From an uncultured bacterium (GTDB lineage: Bacteria; Planctomycetota; UBA1135; GCA-002686595), in NCBI GenBank assembly GCA_938075305.1, contig CALJGV010000010.1, positions 310,001-374,000 of the forward strand: a DNA stretch of 64,000 nucleotides. The letters are read 5' to 3'. A program made the translations under genes and the position numbers. Below the pieces are notes generated by a model. It was given only the letters and a program-made list of their open reading frames with translations, searched no databases and had not been told where the DNA came from. Positions 55,599 to 64,000 of the stretch are shown here, one piece after another (the stretch's first letter is position 1; the number at the start of each line of letters is the position of its first letter).

Positions 55599-57533
55599 AT
55601 GTGCGGATTCACAGGCTTCGGGCTCTTGCCCAAGACGACTGCCGAGGGCTTCGAAGTCGAGCACAAGGCCATGCTCGAGCGGATGAATGGGACCCTCGTG
55701 CACCGCGGCCCCGACGACGAGGGCTACTGCCTGAGGGCGCCCTTCGGGCTCGGCTTCCGTCGGCTGTCGATCATCGACGTGGTCGGGGGCCACCAGCCGA
55801 TCGAGGCGCCCAGGGGCGACCTCGCGGTCGTGGGGAATGGGGAGGTCTACAACTTCCAGTCTCTCCGGGAGGAGCTGAAGGGGCGGGGAGCGGAGTTCCA
55901 ATCGGGCTCGGACATCGAGACGATCCTTCACCTCTACCGCGAGCGCGTGCCGCCGGGTGGGGGCGAGCCCGGCGACCTCTTGGAGATCCCAAGGGCCCTG
56001 GTGGGGATGTTCGCCTTCGCGGTCGCGGATTGGCGTGACCCGGATTGCCCGCGGATCCTGCTGGGCAGGGACCGGCTCGGGATCAAGCCCCTTTACTGGT
56101 GTGAGACCTCCGATGGCATCTTCTTCGGGAGCGAGGTGAAGTCGATCCTCGCAGCCGGGGTCACGGACCGTGAGATGCGGCGTGAGGCGCTCCTCGACTA
56201 CCTCGTGCAGGGCTACGTCGGCGGACAGAACAGCGCCTGGGTCGGGATCCAGCGCCTGCCTGCGGGGAGCGTGCTGTCCTGGAACCCTCGCGATGGCGTG
56301 CGGATCCAGCGCTACTGGGACCTCCCCAAGGACGAGTTGCGCGAGGCGCCGGCTGAGGAGGAGGTTCGGGAATGGCTCGGGCGCGTGGTTGAAGACCGCC
56401 TGGTCGCGGAGGTACCGCTCGGCGCCTTCCTCTCCGGCGGTATCGACTCCAACGCGGTGGCCCACGCCATGCGGGACGCCACGGGAGAGGCGCCGGTGCT
56501 CTGCACCGTGGGGTTCCAGGAGAAGTCCCACGACGAGCTCGGTCTGGCCAAGGAGACCGCCGCGACGCTCGGGGCGGTCCATCACACAGAGATCCTCGAG
56601 CCCGATCCCCGCGCGGCGATCGACGAGCTGCCGTGGTTCTACGACGAGCCCCTCGCCGACCCCTCGACCGTGCCCACCTGGCTCGTCTCGAAGGTGGCCC
56701 GTCGCCATGTCACCGTGGCCCTCTCGGGCGACGGCGGCGACGAGATCTTCGGGGGCTATCGGCGCTACGTGCATGACGTGGCGGAGAACCGGATCCGGCG
56801 GGCGGTCGGCGGGGCCGGACGGAGCGTCATGGGAGCTCTCGGGCGGGTCTATCCGAAGCTCGACTGGGCGCCCCGGTTGTTCCGCGCGAAGACCTTCCTC
56901 ACGAACACCGCCGACGATCCAGCCCGCGCGTACTGGCGCAGCGTCTCCCACATGGAGCGCGACGCCGCCGCAGCGCTCCTGGCGCCTGACCTGCGAGAGG
57001 CGCTCGGGGACCACGACCCGTTCGACGCGTTCGAGGCCCACTACTCGCGGCCAGACATCGAGTGCCCCCTCTACCGAGCCCAGTACGCGGACTTCCACAC
57101 GTGGCTGCCGGATCGGATCCTGGCGAAGGTCGACCGAGCCTCCATGGCCGTCTCCCTGGAGGTGCGAGTCCCGCTCCTCGATCACCGTTTCGTCGAGCGC
57201 TTCGCCCATTCTCCCGCGTCTTCCAAGGTACGCGCGGGCCGGGGCAAGCACGTCCTGAGGGAGTCCCTCCGGGGAACGGTGGCGGGCGAGGTCCTCGACG
57301 GCGCGAAGCGGGGCTTTGACACGCCGCTCGCTGGCTGGATCCGCGGCCCCCTCGCGGAGGCGACCCGTGACGCGGTCGAGGGCCTCCCCGAGGACTGGTT
57401 CGACCGCCGCCGCCTGCGCGCGACCCTCGACGCCCACATGTCCGGCGGCGTGAACCACGACCGGTTGCTGTGGAGCCTGCTGGTGCTCGACGCCTGGAGG
57501 CGCCGTCACGGGGTCGCGCGAATCGGAGCCTGA
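55599..57533 (+). CDS. Asparagine-synthase-like amidotransferase (exosortase-A-associated type)
   Basis: This is a 644-residue cytosolic glutamine-dependent amidotransferase. The ATG at 55599 puts the nucleophile at Cys2 (MCGFTGFG); the frame is open upstream but overlaps the ligase gene as a shadow. The glutaminase part has HRGPDDEG and the VGNGEVYNF block. The synthetase part has VPLGAFLSGGIDSNAVAHAM (the ATP-pyrophosphatase loop), SGDGGDEIFGGY and RASMAVSLEVRVPLLD. The pattern matches AsnB homologues called EPS amidotransferase 1 in exosortase loci, which probably modify a sugar or peptide of the polymer. It is 4 bp ahead of the glycosyltransferase gene. Confidence 0.92.
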   Translation: MCGFTGFGLLPKTTAEGFEVEHKAMLERMNGTLVHRGPDDEGYCLRAPFGLGFRRLSIIDVVGGHQPIEAPRGDLAVVGNGEVYNFQSLREELKGRGAEFQSGSDIETILHLYRERVPPGGGEPGDLLEIPRALVGMFAFAVADWRDPDCPRILLGRDRLGIKPLYWCETSDGIFFGSEVKSILAAGVTDREMRREALLDYLVQGYVGGQNSAWVGIQRLPAGSVLSWNPRDGVRIQRYWDLPKDELREAPAEEEVREWLGRVVEDRLVAEVPLGAFLSGGIDSNAVAHAMRDATGEAPVLCTVGFQEKSHDELGLAKETAATLGAVHHTEILEPDPRAAIDELPWFYDEPLADPSTVPTWLVSKVARRHVTVALSGDGGDEIFGGYRRYVHDVAENRIRRAVGGAGRSVMGALGRVYPKLDWAPRLFRAKTFLTNTADDPARAYWRSVSHMERDAAAALLAPDLREALGDHDPFDAFEAHYSRPDIECPLYRAQYADFHTWLPDRILAKVDRASMAVSLEVRVPLLDHRFVERFAHSPASSKVRAGRGKHVLRESLRGTVAGEVLDGAKRGFDTPLAGWIRGPLAEATRDAVEGLPEDWFDRRRLRATLDAHMSGGVNHDRLLWSLLVLDAWRRRHGVARIGA

Positions 57534-57537
57534 GCCC

Positions 57538-58704
57538 ATGAGGATCGGCGTCCTGACCAGCCTGTACCCGTGCCCGGAGCGGCCCTTCGAGGGGATCTTC
57601 GCCGAGCGGAAGTGGCTTGGACTGCGGGCCAGGGGCCACCAGGTGACGCTCGCCCACCCAGTGCCCTGGGGGCCGCGCTGGCTGGCTCCGCTGCTCGGGG
57701 ATGGGCGCGCTTACCTGGCGCGGATCCCCAGGACCGAGGACAGGGGGGGCGTCGAGGTACGCCGACCCCGCTTTGTCCATCTCCCTGGGCGCGCGACGGG
57801 CAACGCGGCGCGCTTCGCGGCCACGGGTGCCCGAGCCCTGATGGGGGCGGGGACTCCTGCGCCGGAGGTCGTGGTCTGCGACTACGCCTGGCCCGCGGCG
57901 GCGGCGGTGGGGGTGTTCCGGCGCGCAGGGATTCCTGTCCTGGTGAACGGTCGGGGGAGCGACGTGCTCCAGGTGCGAGATGTACCTGGGCTCGCAGGGG
58001 CGCTCGCCGCAGGGCTCGCCGAGGCGAACGGATTCACGGCCGTGAGCCAGGACCTCCTCGACGCCATGGTCGAGCTGGGCGGGCCCAAGTCTATTCAGGC
58101 CCTCACACCGAACGGCGTGGACGCGGCTCACTTCTCTCCTGGGTCGAGGGCCGCCGCGAGGGAGCGTCTCCAGCAGGAGGGCCAGGGCCCCCTCGTGCTT
58201 TGCGTGGGTCACCTGATCGAGCGCAAGGATCCGCTGCTCGCGCTGCGCGCCTTCGCCGTGGGGGCTCCCGAGACGGCGCGACTCGTCTTCGTGGGCCGCG
58301 GGCCGCTGGCAGAGGCGGTGGCGGGCGCCGCTCGCGAGCTCGGGGTGGAGGAGCGGGTGAGCCTCCAGGGAGAGCGCCCGCCGGAGGAGCTGGTGGACTG
58401 GTATCGAGCCGCCAGTATGCTGCTCTTGACCAGCCACCGGGAGGGCAGGCCGAACGTGGTGCTCGAGGCCCTGAGCGCTGGCTGCCCGGTCCTGGCGACC
58501 CGCGCGGGCGGGACGGGGGAGCTGATCAGCGACCCCCGGATGCTCTCCGAGGGGAGGACCCCGGAGATGCTGGGGGGCATGCTGGCCTCCCTCCTCGCGA
58601 GCCCTCCGGGCGCCCAGGAGCTGCGGCGATCCGTCCGTCACCTCACGTGGGACGCGAGCCTCGATGCCCTGGAGGGCGTCCTGGGAGACGCCGCTGGGTC
58701 CTGA
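57538..58704 (+). CDS. Family 4 glycosyltransferase
   Basis: This is a 388-residue cytosolic GT-B enzyme. The N-terminal acceptor domain begins MRIGVLTSLYPCPERPFEGIF; TPNGVDAAHFSP marks the turn to the donor domain. The C-terminal Rossmann fold has LVLCVGHLIERKDPLLALRAF and FVGRGPLAEAV. The donor-binding E-x7-E lies in HREGRPNVVLEALSAG, with the two glutamates eight residues apart. Family 4 enzymes use nucleotide sugars with retention. It sits 4 bp after the amidotransferase gene and 71 bp before the deacetylase. The sugar and linkage are unknown. Confidence 0.92.
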   Translation: MRIGVLTSLYPCPERPFEGIFAERKWLGLRARGHQVTLAHPVPWGPRWLAPLLGDGRAYLARIPRTEDRGGVEVRRPRFVHLPGRATGNAARFAATGARALMGAGTPAPEVVVCDYAWPAAAAVGVFRRAGIPVLVNGRGSDVLQVRDVPGLAGALAAGLAEANGFTAVSQDLLDAMVELGGPKSIQALTPNGVDAAHFSPGSRAAARERLQQEGQGPLVLCVGHLIERKDPLLALRAFAVGAPETARLVFVGRGPLAEAVAGAARELGVEERVSLQGERPPEELVDWYRAASMLLLTSHREGRPNVVLEALSAGCPVLATRAGGTGELISDPRMLSEGRTPEMLGGMLASLLASPPGAQELRRSVRHLTWDASLDALEGVLGDAAGS

Positions 58705-58775
58705 GGGCAGCTGTCCCAGCAAGAGGACTCGCCGATGGGGCTTGCCCTCCCCGCGGATGATCCGATGATCCATCC

Positions 58776-59633
58776 ATGACCGGCGCGCCCACACATGCCC
58801 TCTCCTTCGATGTGGAGGAGTTCTTCCAGGTGGCGAACCTGAAGGAGGCCTTTCCGAAGGAGGACTGGGACTCGGTTCCCTCCCGTATCGACCTCGCCAT
58901 GGATCGGCTGCTCGAGCTCCTCGAGCGCCGAGGGGCGCGGGCCACGATGTTCTTCTTGGGGTGGGTGGCCGTGCGCCGTCCGGACCTTGTACGCCGCTGC
59001 CACGAGGCGGGCCACGAGATCGCGAGCCACGGCTGGGAGCACGAGTTCCTCTGGGACCTCGAGGGCAAGGAGGGCTTCCGCGAGCACCTACGACGGACGG
59101 AGGAGGCCATCGAGGCGGCGGGGGTCCCCCGTCCGGTGGGGTTCCGGGCGTCGACGTTCACGCTGACCCGGAGGACCTGGTGGGCCTTCGATGTGCTCGC
59201 GGAGCGCGGCTACCTCTACGACTCCAGCGTGCACCCCGTCCGGCACCCCACCTATGGCGTGCCCGACTTCGATCCCGGGGTGTCGACCGTGACGACCGAG
59301 CACGGGTCGATCGTGGAGTTCCCCGTCACGACGTTCCCGTTCGCGGGCAAGAACCTGCCGATCGGAGGGGGAGGTTACTTCCGCCTGCTGCCGGGCGCGA
59401 TCCACCGGGCCGCGATCGCCAAGGTGACCCGCATGGGCCGCCCGGTGGCGATTTACCTTCACCCGTGGGAGTTCGACCCCGAGCAGCCCCGCATTCCGGC
59501 GCCGCCCCTCAAGAAATTCCGGCACTACGTCGGGCTCAGCCGGAGCCTCGACCGGCTGGACCAGCTGCTCGCGACCTGGGACTTCGGCACGATGCGAGAG
59601 GTGCTGGTTGGAGCGGGCGCCCTCCACCGTTGA
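58776..59633 (+). CDS. Polysaccharide deacetylase (NodB-like, exosortase-A-associated type)
   Basis: This is a 285-residue zinc-dependent deacetylase without a signal peptide, so it probably acts on lipid-linked or cytosolic sugar intermediates. The NodB domain begins SFDVEEFF (catalytic base and metal Asp12), followed by HEIASHGWEHE with zinc ligands His85 and His89. FRASTFTLT and YLHPWEFD complete the site. The DVEEFF start and the LHPWEFDPEQPR end are characteristic of the PEP-CTERM-associated group (TIGR03006-like). It converges with the large TPR gene, with 51 bp between the stops. Its presence suggests the polymer contains N-acetylated hexosamine. Confidence 0.91.
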   Translation: MTGAPTHALSFDVEEFFQVANLKEAFPKEDWDSVPSRIDLAMDRLLELLERRGARATMFFLGWVAVRRPDLVRRCHEAGHEIASHGWEHEFLWDLEGKEGFREHLRRTEEAIEAAGVPRPVGFRASTFTLTRRTWWAFDVLAERGYLYDSSVHPVRHPTYGVPDFDPGVSTVTTEHGSIVEFPVTTFPFAGKNLPIGGGGYFRLLPGAIHRAAIAKVTRMGRPVAIYLHPWEFDPEQPRIPAPPLKKFRHYVGLSRSLDRLDQLLATWDFGTMREVLVGAGALHR

Positions 59634-59684
59634 TCGGAGGTAGTGCGAGAGCGAGCTTCGACCGTCGGCCCTGAAGCCGTTCGC

Positions 59685-62600
59685 TCAGAGGCCGCCCGCT
59701 TCCTCGAGGGCCTTCTGGTGGAGTCCGGCGAGCGCGGTCGTCATCACTGAACGATAGGGGCGTTCACCCGCTTGCTTGGAGAGTTCCTCGAGGACGGTCT
59801 CGGTCACTGGATCCAGGAGCGCAGTCCGAGCCTCGTTGCTGAGACGACTCGGATCACGGTCTTTCATGGCCGCCACCTCTGGCGTGAGCAGGTCCACGTT
59901 GCGCTGCCGGAGCATATCGAGGTAGCGCTCACCAAGGTCTGCCTCGTCGATCCCGAAGTTCGGGGTTTCGCGCTGGTCCCACAGATTCGAAAACGCACGG
60001 ATGATGTCACTGCGTTCCTTCGATCGCCTTTCCGTGGCCGCCTTGAAGGACCTGATCCGTTGGCTGAAATTCGGGTCATCCAACTGAGGCTCGCGGGGGG
60101 TGGCCGGTGGCAAGGCCAGGTGCCGGGAGCGAGTGATGTTCTGCAAGAGGATCGAGCGGGGTCCTCCGCCACCACCGGCTAAGTCCGCAGCGGCAATGAC
60201 GCGGAGCACATCGCTCACGGGGTCCCCCCGCGAGATCATGATCTCGGCAAGCGAGTAGCCCACTTCTTGGCTTGGGCTGGTGCCCATGAGCGCCCGGTAG
60301 ATCTCTGCGGCTGCTTCGTCGTCGTCCATCTCACTCGCGACCAGGGCCCGTAGGTTCCAGAGCTCCAGGTTCCCCGGCTCGTGCGCCAGGTCTCGGTTGA
60401 TGATCTCCCAGGCGAGCTCAATCCTGACTTCGACGAGCAGCTCCACCCAAGGCCGCGTGCTGCCCCTCCGGAGCGCCTCGAGCGGTTGTCGGCCCGATTC
60501 CTTGTAGAGGCTCTTGAGCGCGCCCTCGGCGATCTCGCCCCAACCCTCCTGGGGGATGCCTGAGAGTTTGAGGTCGGTGAGCTTGACCATGGGGTCGAGC
60601 GGATACCTCTCGATGAGCTTGTCGAGCATCTCACGGACGCGCTCGGGCCCGACGCTGCCGCCCCTGCGCGCTCCCGTCCCCCGGGCCTCACCAGCTAGCT
60701 CCAGCAAGGGGAGGAGGCTGTTGATCACGATTTCCTGAAAGACCCCCGGGTCGCCCATGGCCGCCTGGAAGAGGTACTCCGCCGCTGCGGCGAACTGGTT
60801 CTCACGGGTCTTCAAGATGCCCAGGATCAGCTGCGCCTCGACCTCGGCCTCCCCGGCGTTCCCGAGGACCTCGCCAAGAGCCTGCGCGGCCGCGGCATTG
60901 TCCTTCATCAGGTTGGCCAGCTTCCCTGCGTTGGCGAGGGCGATCTCCACGGGGTCCTCGATGAGCTCCGGGCCCAGGCTCACGAGGCGAATACGGCGCG
61001 CCTTGACCACCTCGGGGCGCAGGGGCTCATCGGGATACTTGGCCTTCGCGAGCTCCACCGCCCAGTCGTGGGCCGGGCCGAATCGGTTGTGGTTGTTGAC
61101 CAGCCGGTCGACGGTCGCGGTCAGCCGTGGGACGTCTCCGCTTGCCTCCAGGGCCGTGGCCTTGAGGTAGTTGGACCAGATTCTAGACCCGCTTTCCTTG
61201 CCGACCTTGTCGATGATCGGGAGGAGCCACGCGGACCACTCCGGGCGATCCACGATGAGGAGCATGGCCAGGGTCTCGCGCGGATCCCGGGAGGCCCGGC
61301 CGACTGAACCGAGCAAGAGTCGTTGGGCGTCGGAGACGGCGCTCTGGCCGAACCAATTGGGGAGCGTAATCGGATCCTTGACCATGGCGTCGCCAGCGGC
61401 GGCGACGAGTGCCCACATGGGGCTCCGGGGAGCGTCCTCGAGGCTCCGTTGGGCGGCGCGTCGACCGGCCTCGAGGCGCTCTTCCAGCAGCACGAGCGCC
61501 ACCTCCTTCTGCGGCGTGAGCGCGAAGGATGAGCGGCGCAGGCGCTCAATCTGCGCGGGGATGCCGGTCCACTTACGCCTGCTGACGGCCAACAGGATCG
61601 AGGCGATCTCCGGGGTGCCATCCTGGAGGTAAGCCTCGGAGCGCTCGATCGACTCCCTCGCGCGCTCCACGCCGCGTTCCTTCGCGGTCAAGATGTCCAC
61701 GAGGATCCGGCGCCGATAGAACTCGGGGGTTCGGGTCTTCGGATCCTGGTCGAGGCGGTCGACGATGTCGAGGGAAAGGTCCGCCTGCCCCTGGCCCATG
61801 AGCAGATCCGCCAGCCGCAGGTAGGTGGAGGGGGAGGCCTCGATCGCGTCCAGCTGCCGTACGACCTGTGGGATCGAGTCAGGTCGGTCCAACTCGAGGA
61901 GCAGGCGGACCTTGAGGATGGCTGCATCCTCGTCGAGCGCTCGGCTGGACTCCATCCCGGTGATGACCTCCAGCGCCTTCAAGAAGCTCTGCTGCTCGAA
62001 GAGTGTCTGAGCTCGCAGCAGGCGCATTGAATAGGGGGCGCTTATGGAGTCCACCTTGCCGAGGGCTGCCCGGGCTCGAGCGGAGTCGCCGTTCTCCAGG
62101 AACCAGCGGGCAACAGCCGACTTGCCAAATCGCTCGGGCGCCACCTTGATCGCGGCGATCAGGTCATCTCCGACGAGGCTATTCTTGGGGAGCCGACCGA
62201 TGCTCTCTTCGATGCTGGCGTCGATGCCGGCGAGTTCGACGCGGCGGACGATGTCTCGCTCGACGTTGTACCGGTTGGGAGTTGCGACCTTTGCAGAGAT
62301 GGCCACGTCGAGGGCGGGGATCAGCCTGGGGTGGTCCTTCAGGGCCTGGTTCGCGGCCTGGAGGGCCGAGTAGTTCCGTCCCTCCCCCAGGTGCTTCTCG
62401 GCGAGGAGGGTGTAAACCGCCGGTCCGAGGCCCCGGACGTTGGGCACTGCGCTGTTGACGCTCTTGGCATCGGAGATGAGGTTGTTGATCGTCATCCCTT
62501 TGCTCCGGATGTTCCTGAGCCCCGCCTCGCGCCACTCCTCGAGGAACTCAGCGCTCCGCGCGGGGTCGAGGTCGATGGCGTCACTCAGGGCCATTTCGAC

Positions 62601-63977
62601 CTGAAGCCAGGGAACGGAAGATCTCTTCTGAAGGGCGCGGGCCATCTGTGCCTTCCCAGCAGCGGTCGCGCTACCCGGTTGGCTGAATCCGACATTCAGA
62701 CCGAAGATCTCGTCCTCGGTATCGCCGCGCATCGAGGCGAGTCTCGCGAACCAGTAGCCGGCCTCTGCCGTTGCGCCAGGGAAGGGCTCGAGGAAGCCAT
62801 TCGGGTTGTTGATGAAGAGGTTGAGGTTCCTGCGGAGGTTCATTGCCAGCTTCTCGGGGAGCTCCCCACCCCTGTTGAGCGCTTGCCTCACCCCGTTCGC
62901 GCTCTGGTAGAAGTAAAGCCAGTGCTTGCCCTCTCGGTCATCGAGTTCAACGAGCCTCGCGACGAGGGGCCCGATGAGCGCGAAGTCCTCGGCCTCGTAC
63001 TGGACCTGCGCCGCGAGAGCCACGTGCTGCTCGTCCTCGACCGTGGACCAATCTGTCTGCCGGTTCACTGCGAGCGCCTCGTCGATCCGGTTGGAGTCTT
63101 TCAGTAGGCGGAGCAGCTGGAATCGAATGGGGCCGGAGTTGGAGAGAGAGGGGACGCCCAGGGCTGCGGTGAGCAGGCTCGTGGCCAGCGGCCCCTGACC
63201 TGCGGCGATGAGGGTCTCGCCCATGGCGAGGACTCGGTCCGCCTTCGGGTCGAGTTGAATCGACCTCGCGAAGGCCGCGCGCGCATCCAGGTACCGCCCC
63301 CGCGCGCTCAGCGCGTTCTGCTTCGCGAGGAACACGAAGTCCCCCCCCGCCGTCACGGGGATCGCGGCGCTGAGCTCGAATTCGACTTTCGGCAGCTCCG
63401 GATCGTTGGGTTCCCGGTTGGCCAAGTTGATCAGCCGCTCGGTGACGATCCCGGCGGACTCCCGAGACATCGTCTCTTCGATGGTGTCCAGCGTGGGTTG
63501 GAGCACGGATCGTGCGACCTTCAACTCCAGCTCGCCAAGGAAAGCCCACGCAGCGGCGTGTCGCGGGCGCTTGGTGATCACGGCCTTGGTTTTCTCGATG
63601 GCTCCGGCCTCGTCGCCCATGGAGGCAATCAGGCTGGCGATGCGCAGCTGCAGTGCGAAGTCGCCTGGGCGAATGGTCTCGATCCTCGACAGGTCGTCGA
63701 GGACCCGCGCGTTGTCTTCGAGCTGCAGGTGAACCTCAGCCCTCGTGCTGAGGATCGCGACCGTCAGATCATCGTCACGGCGCTTCTCGGCGGCGGCCAG
63801 GGCTTCATTCAGTTGCAGGAGCGCCGCTCGCTGCTGGAAGGTCACGGAGTCCATGTCCTCCCGGACCCCTCGGACGATCTCGGCGGGACCGACGGGGCGC
63901 CGGGTGAGGACGTAGGTGGTCCCCGCTGCGGCAGCGGAGAGGGCGGCGATCAGGGCCGTTGCGCTGGTCCACTTCAT
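59685..63977 (-). CDS. Large membrane-anchored TPR-like repeat protein
   Basis: This is a 1430-residue protein with an N-terminal hydrophobic anchor (about 6-26, ATALIAALSAAAAGTTYVL) and no clear cleavage site. The rest is almost wholly alpha-helical, with recurring TPR-like units such as AFLGELELKVARSVL, LLQLNEALAAAEKRRDDDL and LAEKHLGEGRNYSALQAANQAL. A helical C-terminus ends in KALEEAGGL. This is a scaffold likely facing the periplasm, reminiscent of the long TPR proteins found beside exosortase-type polysaccharide loci. No catalytic motif is visible. It is convergent with the deacetylase gene and complete within the window. Confidence 0.85.
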   Translation of the reverse strand: MKWTSATALIAALSAAAAGTTYVLTRRPVGPAEIVRGVREDMDSVTFQQRAALLQLNEALAAAEKRRDDDLTVAILSTRAEVHLQLEDNARVLDDLSRIETIRPGDFALQLRIASLIASMGDEAGAIEKTKAVITKRPRHAAAWAFLGELELKVARSVLQPTLDTIEETMSRESAGIVTERLINLANREPNDPELPKVEFELSAAIPVTAGGDFVFLAKQNALSARGRYLDARAAFARSIQLDPKADRVLAMGETLIAAGQGPLATSLLTAALGVPSLSNSGPIRFQLLRLLKDSNRIDEALAVNRQTDWSTVEDEQHVALAAQVQYEAEDFALIGPLVARLVELDDREGKHWLYFYQSANGVRQALNRGGELPEKLAMNLRRNLNLFINNPNGFLEPFPGATAEAGYWFARLASMRGDTEDEIFGLNVGFSQPGSATAAGKAQMARALQKRSSVPWLQVEMALSDAIDLDPARSAEFLEEWREAGLRNIRSKGMTINNLISDAKSVNSAVPNVRGLGPAVYTLLAEKHLGEGRNYSALQAANQALKDHPRLIPALDVAISAKVATPNRYNVERDIVRRVELAGIDASIEESIGRLPKNSLVGDDLIAAIKVAPERFGKSAVARWFLENGDSARARAALGKVDSISAPYSMRLLRAQTLFEQQSFLKALEVITGMESSRALDEDAAILKVRLLLELDRPDSIPQVVRQLDAIEASPSTYLRLADLLMGQGQADLSLDIVDRLDQDPKTRTPEFYRRRILVDILTAKERGVERARESIERSEAYLQDGTPEIASILLAVSRRKWTGIPAQIERLRRSSFALTPQKEVALVLLEERLEAGRRAAQRSLEDAPRSPMWALVAAAGDAMVKDPITLPNWFGQSAVSDAQRLLLGSVGRASRDPRETLAMLLIVDRPEWSAWLLPIIDKVGKESGSRIWSNYLKATALEASGDVPRLTATVDRLVNNHNRFGPAHDWAVELAKAKYPDEPLRPEVVKARRIRLVSLGPELIEDPVEIALANAGKLANLMKDNAAAAQALGEVLGNAGEAEVEAQLILGILKTRENQFAAAAEYLFQAAMGDPGVFQEIVINSLLPLLELAGEARGTGARRGGSVGPERVREMLDKLIERYPLDPMVKLTDLKLSGIPQEGWGEIAEGALKSLYKESGRQPLEALRRGSTRPWVELLVEVRIELAWEIINRDLAHEPGNLELWNLRALVASEMDDDEAAAEIYRALMGTSPSQEVGYSLAEIMISRGDPVSDVLRVIAAADLAGGGGGPRSILLQNITRSRHLALPPATPREPQLDDPNFSQRIRSFKAATERRSKERSDIIRAFSNLWDQRETPNFGIDEADLGERYLDMLRQRNVDLLTPEVAAMKDRDPSRLSNEARTALLDPVTETVLEELSKQAGERPYRSVMTTALAGLHQKALEEAGGL

Positions 63978-64000
63978 AGAAATGCTCCGAGAGATTACGC

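Overview
The window is a GC-rich bacterial chromosome segment carrying about 45 protein-coding genes; I recognise no rRNA, tRNA, CRISPR array, insertion sequence or prophage. The gene content suggests a planctomycete-type bacterium. It has large secreted FG-GAP/VCBS proteins, a di-haem oxidoreductase with a dockerin-like tail, a recurrent cysteine-containing C-terminal module on otherwise unrelated secreted proteins, a deoxyhypusine-synthase-like enzyme, and an exosortase-style exopolysaccharide locus. The phylum assignment is an inference from these protein families, not from a marker gene.

Layout. 1-8.3 kb: an MFS transporter (cut by the left edge) diverges from pabB. Then come a secreted HEAT-repeat protein, two unknown envelope proteins, xseA, and an overlapping family 2 glycosyltransferase. 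8.4-16.3 kb: a block of secreted proteins (DUF1111 di-haem oxidoreductase, a C-terminal-module protein, two FG-GAP proteins) and a methyltransferase. One FG-GAP gene (10944-13730) is interrupted by an in-frame TGA that is followed at once by a SECIS-like hairpin. 16.3-19 kb (minus): nadA and a deoxyhypusine-synthase-like gene. 19-25 kb: a beta-helix/PA14 lipoprotein, a HEAT/TPR protein and mnmG. 25-32 kb (minus): a secreted protein with the shared module, a DUF3299 lipoprotein, an M28B peptidase, rpmB and an isoaspartyl peptidase/asparaginase.

32-41.5 kb (minus): a compact run of an S41 protease, a polyprenyl-phosphate sugar transferase, a ZIP metal transporter, a metal permease fused to an SPFH domain, and two further SPFH (HflK/HflC-like) genes. 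The last four sit so close together (two 4-bp overlaps and a 21-bp gap) that they look like one metal-handling membrane system. 41.6-44.3 kb: moaC, accB and accC. 44.3-59.6 kb: sugar-nucleotide and polysaccharide genes: a lipoprotein, a UDP-xylose-synthase-like enzyme, glmS, a UDP-sugar 4-epimerase, rmlD and rmlB. These are followed by a Wza-like exporter, a Wzz-like chain-length protein, an O-antigen ligase/polymerase, an asparagine-synthase-like amidotransferase, a family 4 glycosyltransferase and a polysaccharide deacetylase. This set resembles exosortase-A (PEP-CTERM) associated EPS loci, but no exosortase lies in the window. 59.7-64 kb (minus): a 1430-residue TPR-like membrane-anchored protein.

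The most notable observations are the candidate selenocysteine (or other UGA-recoding) event in the FG-GAP/thioredoxin-like protein, the permease-SPFH fusion with its HflKC-like partners and ZIP transporter, the C-terminal module shared by three secreted proteins, and the nadA/DHS pair.
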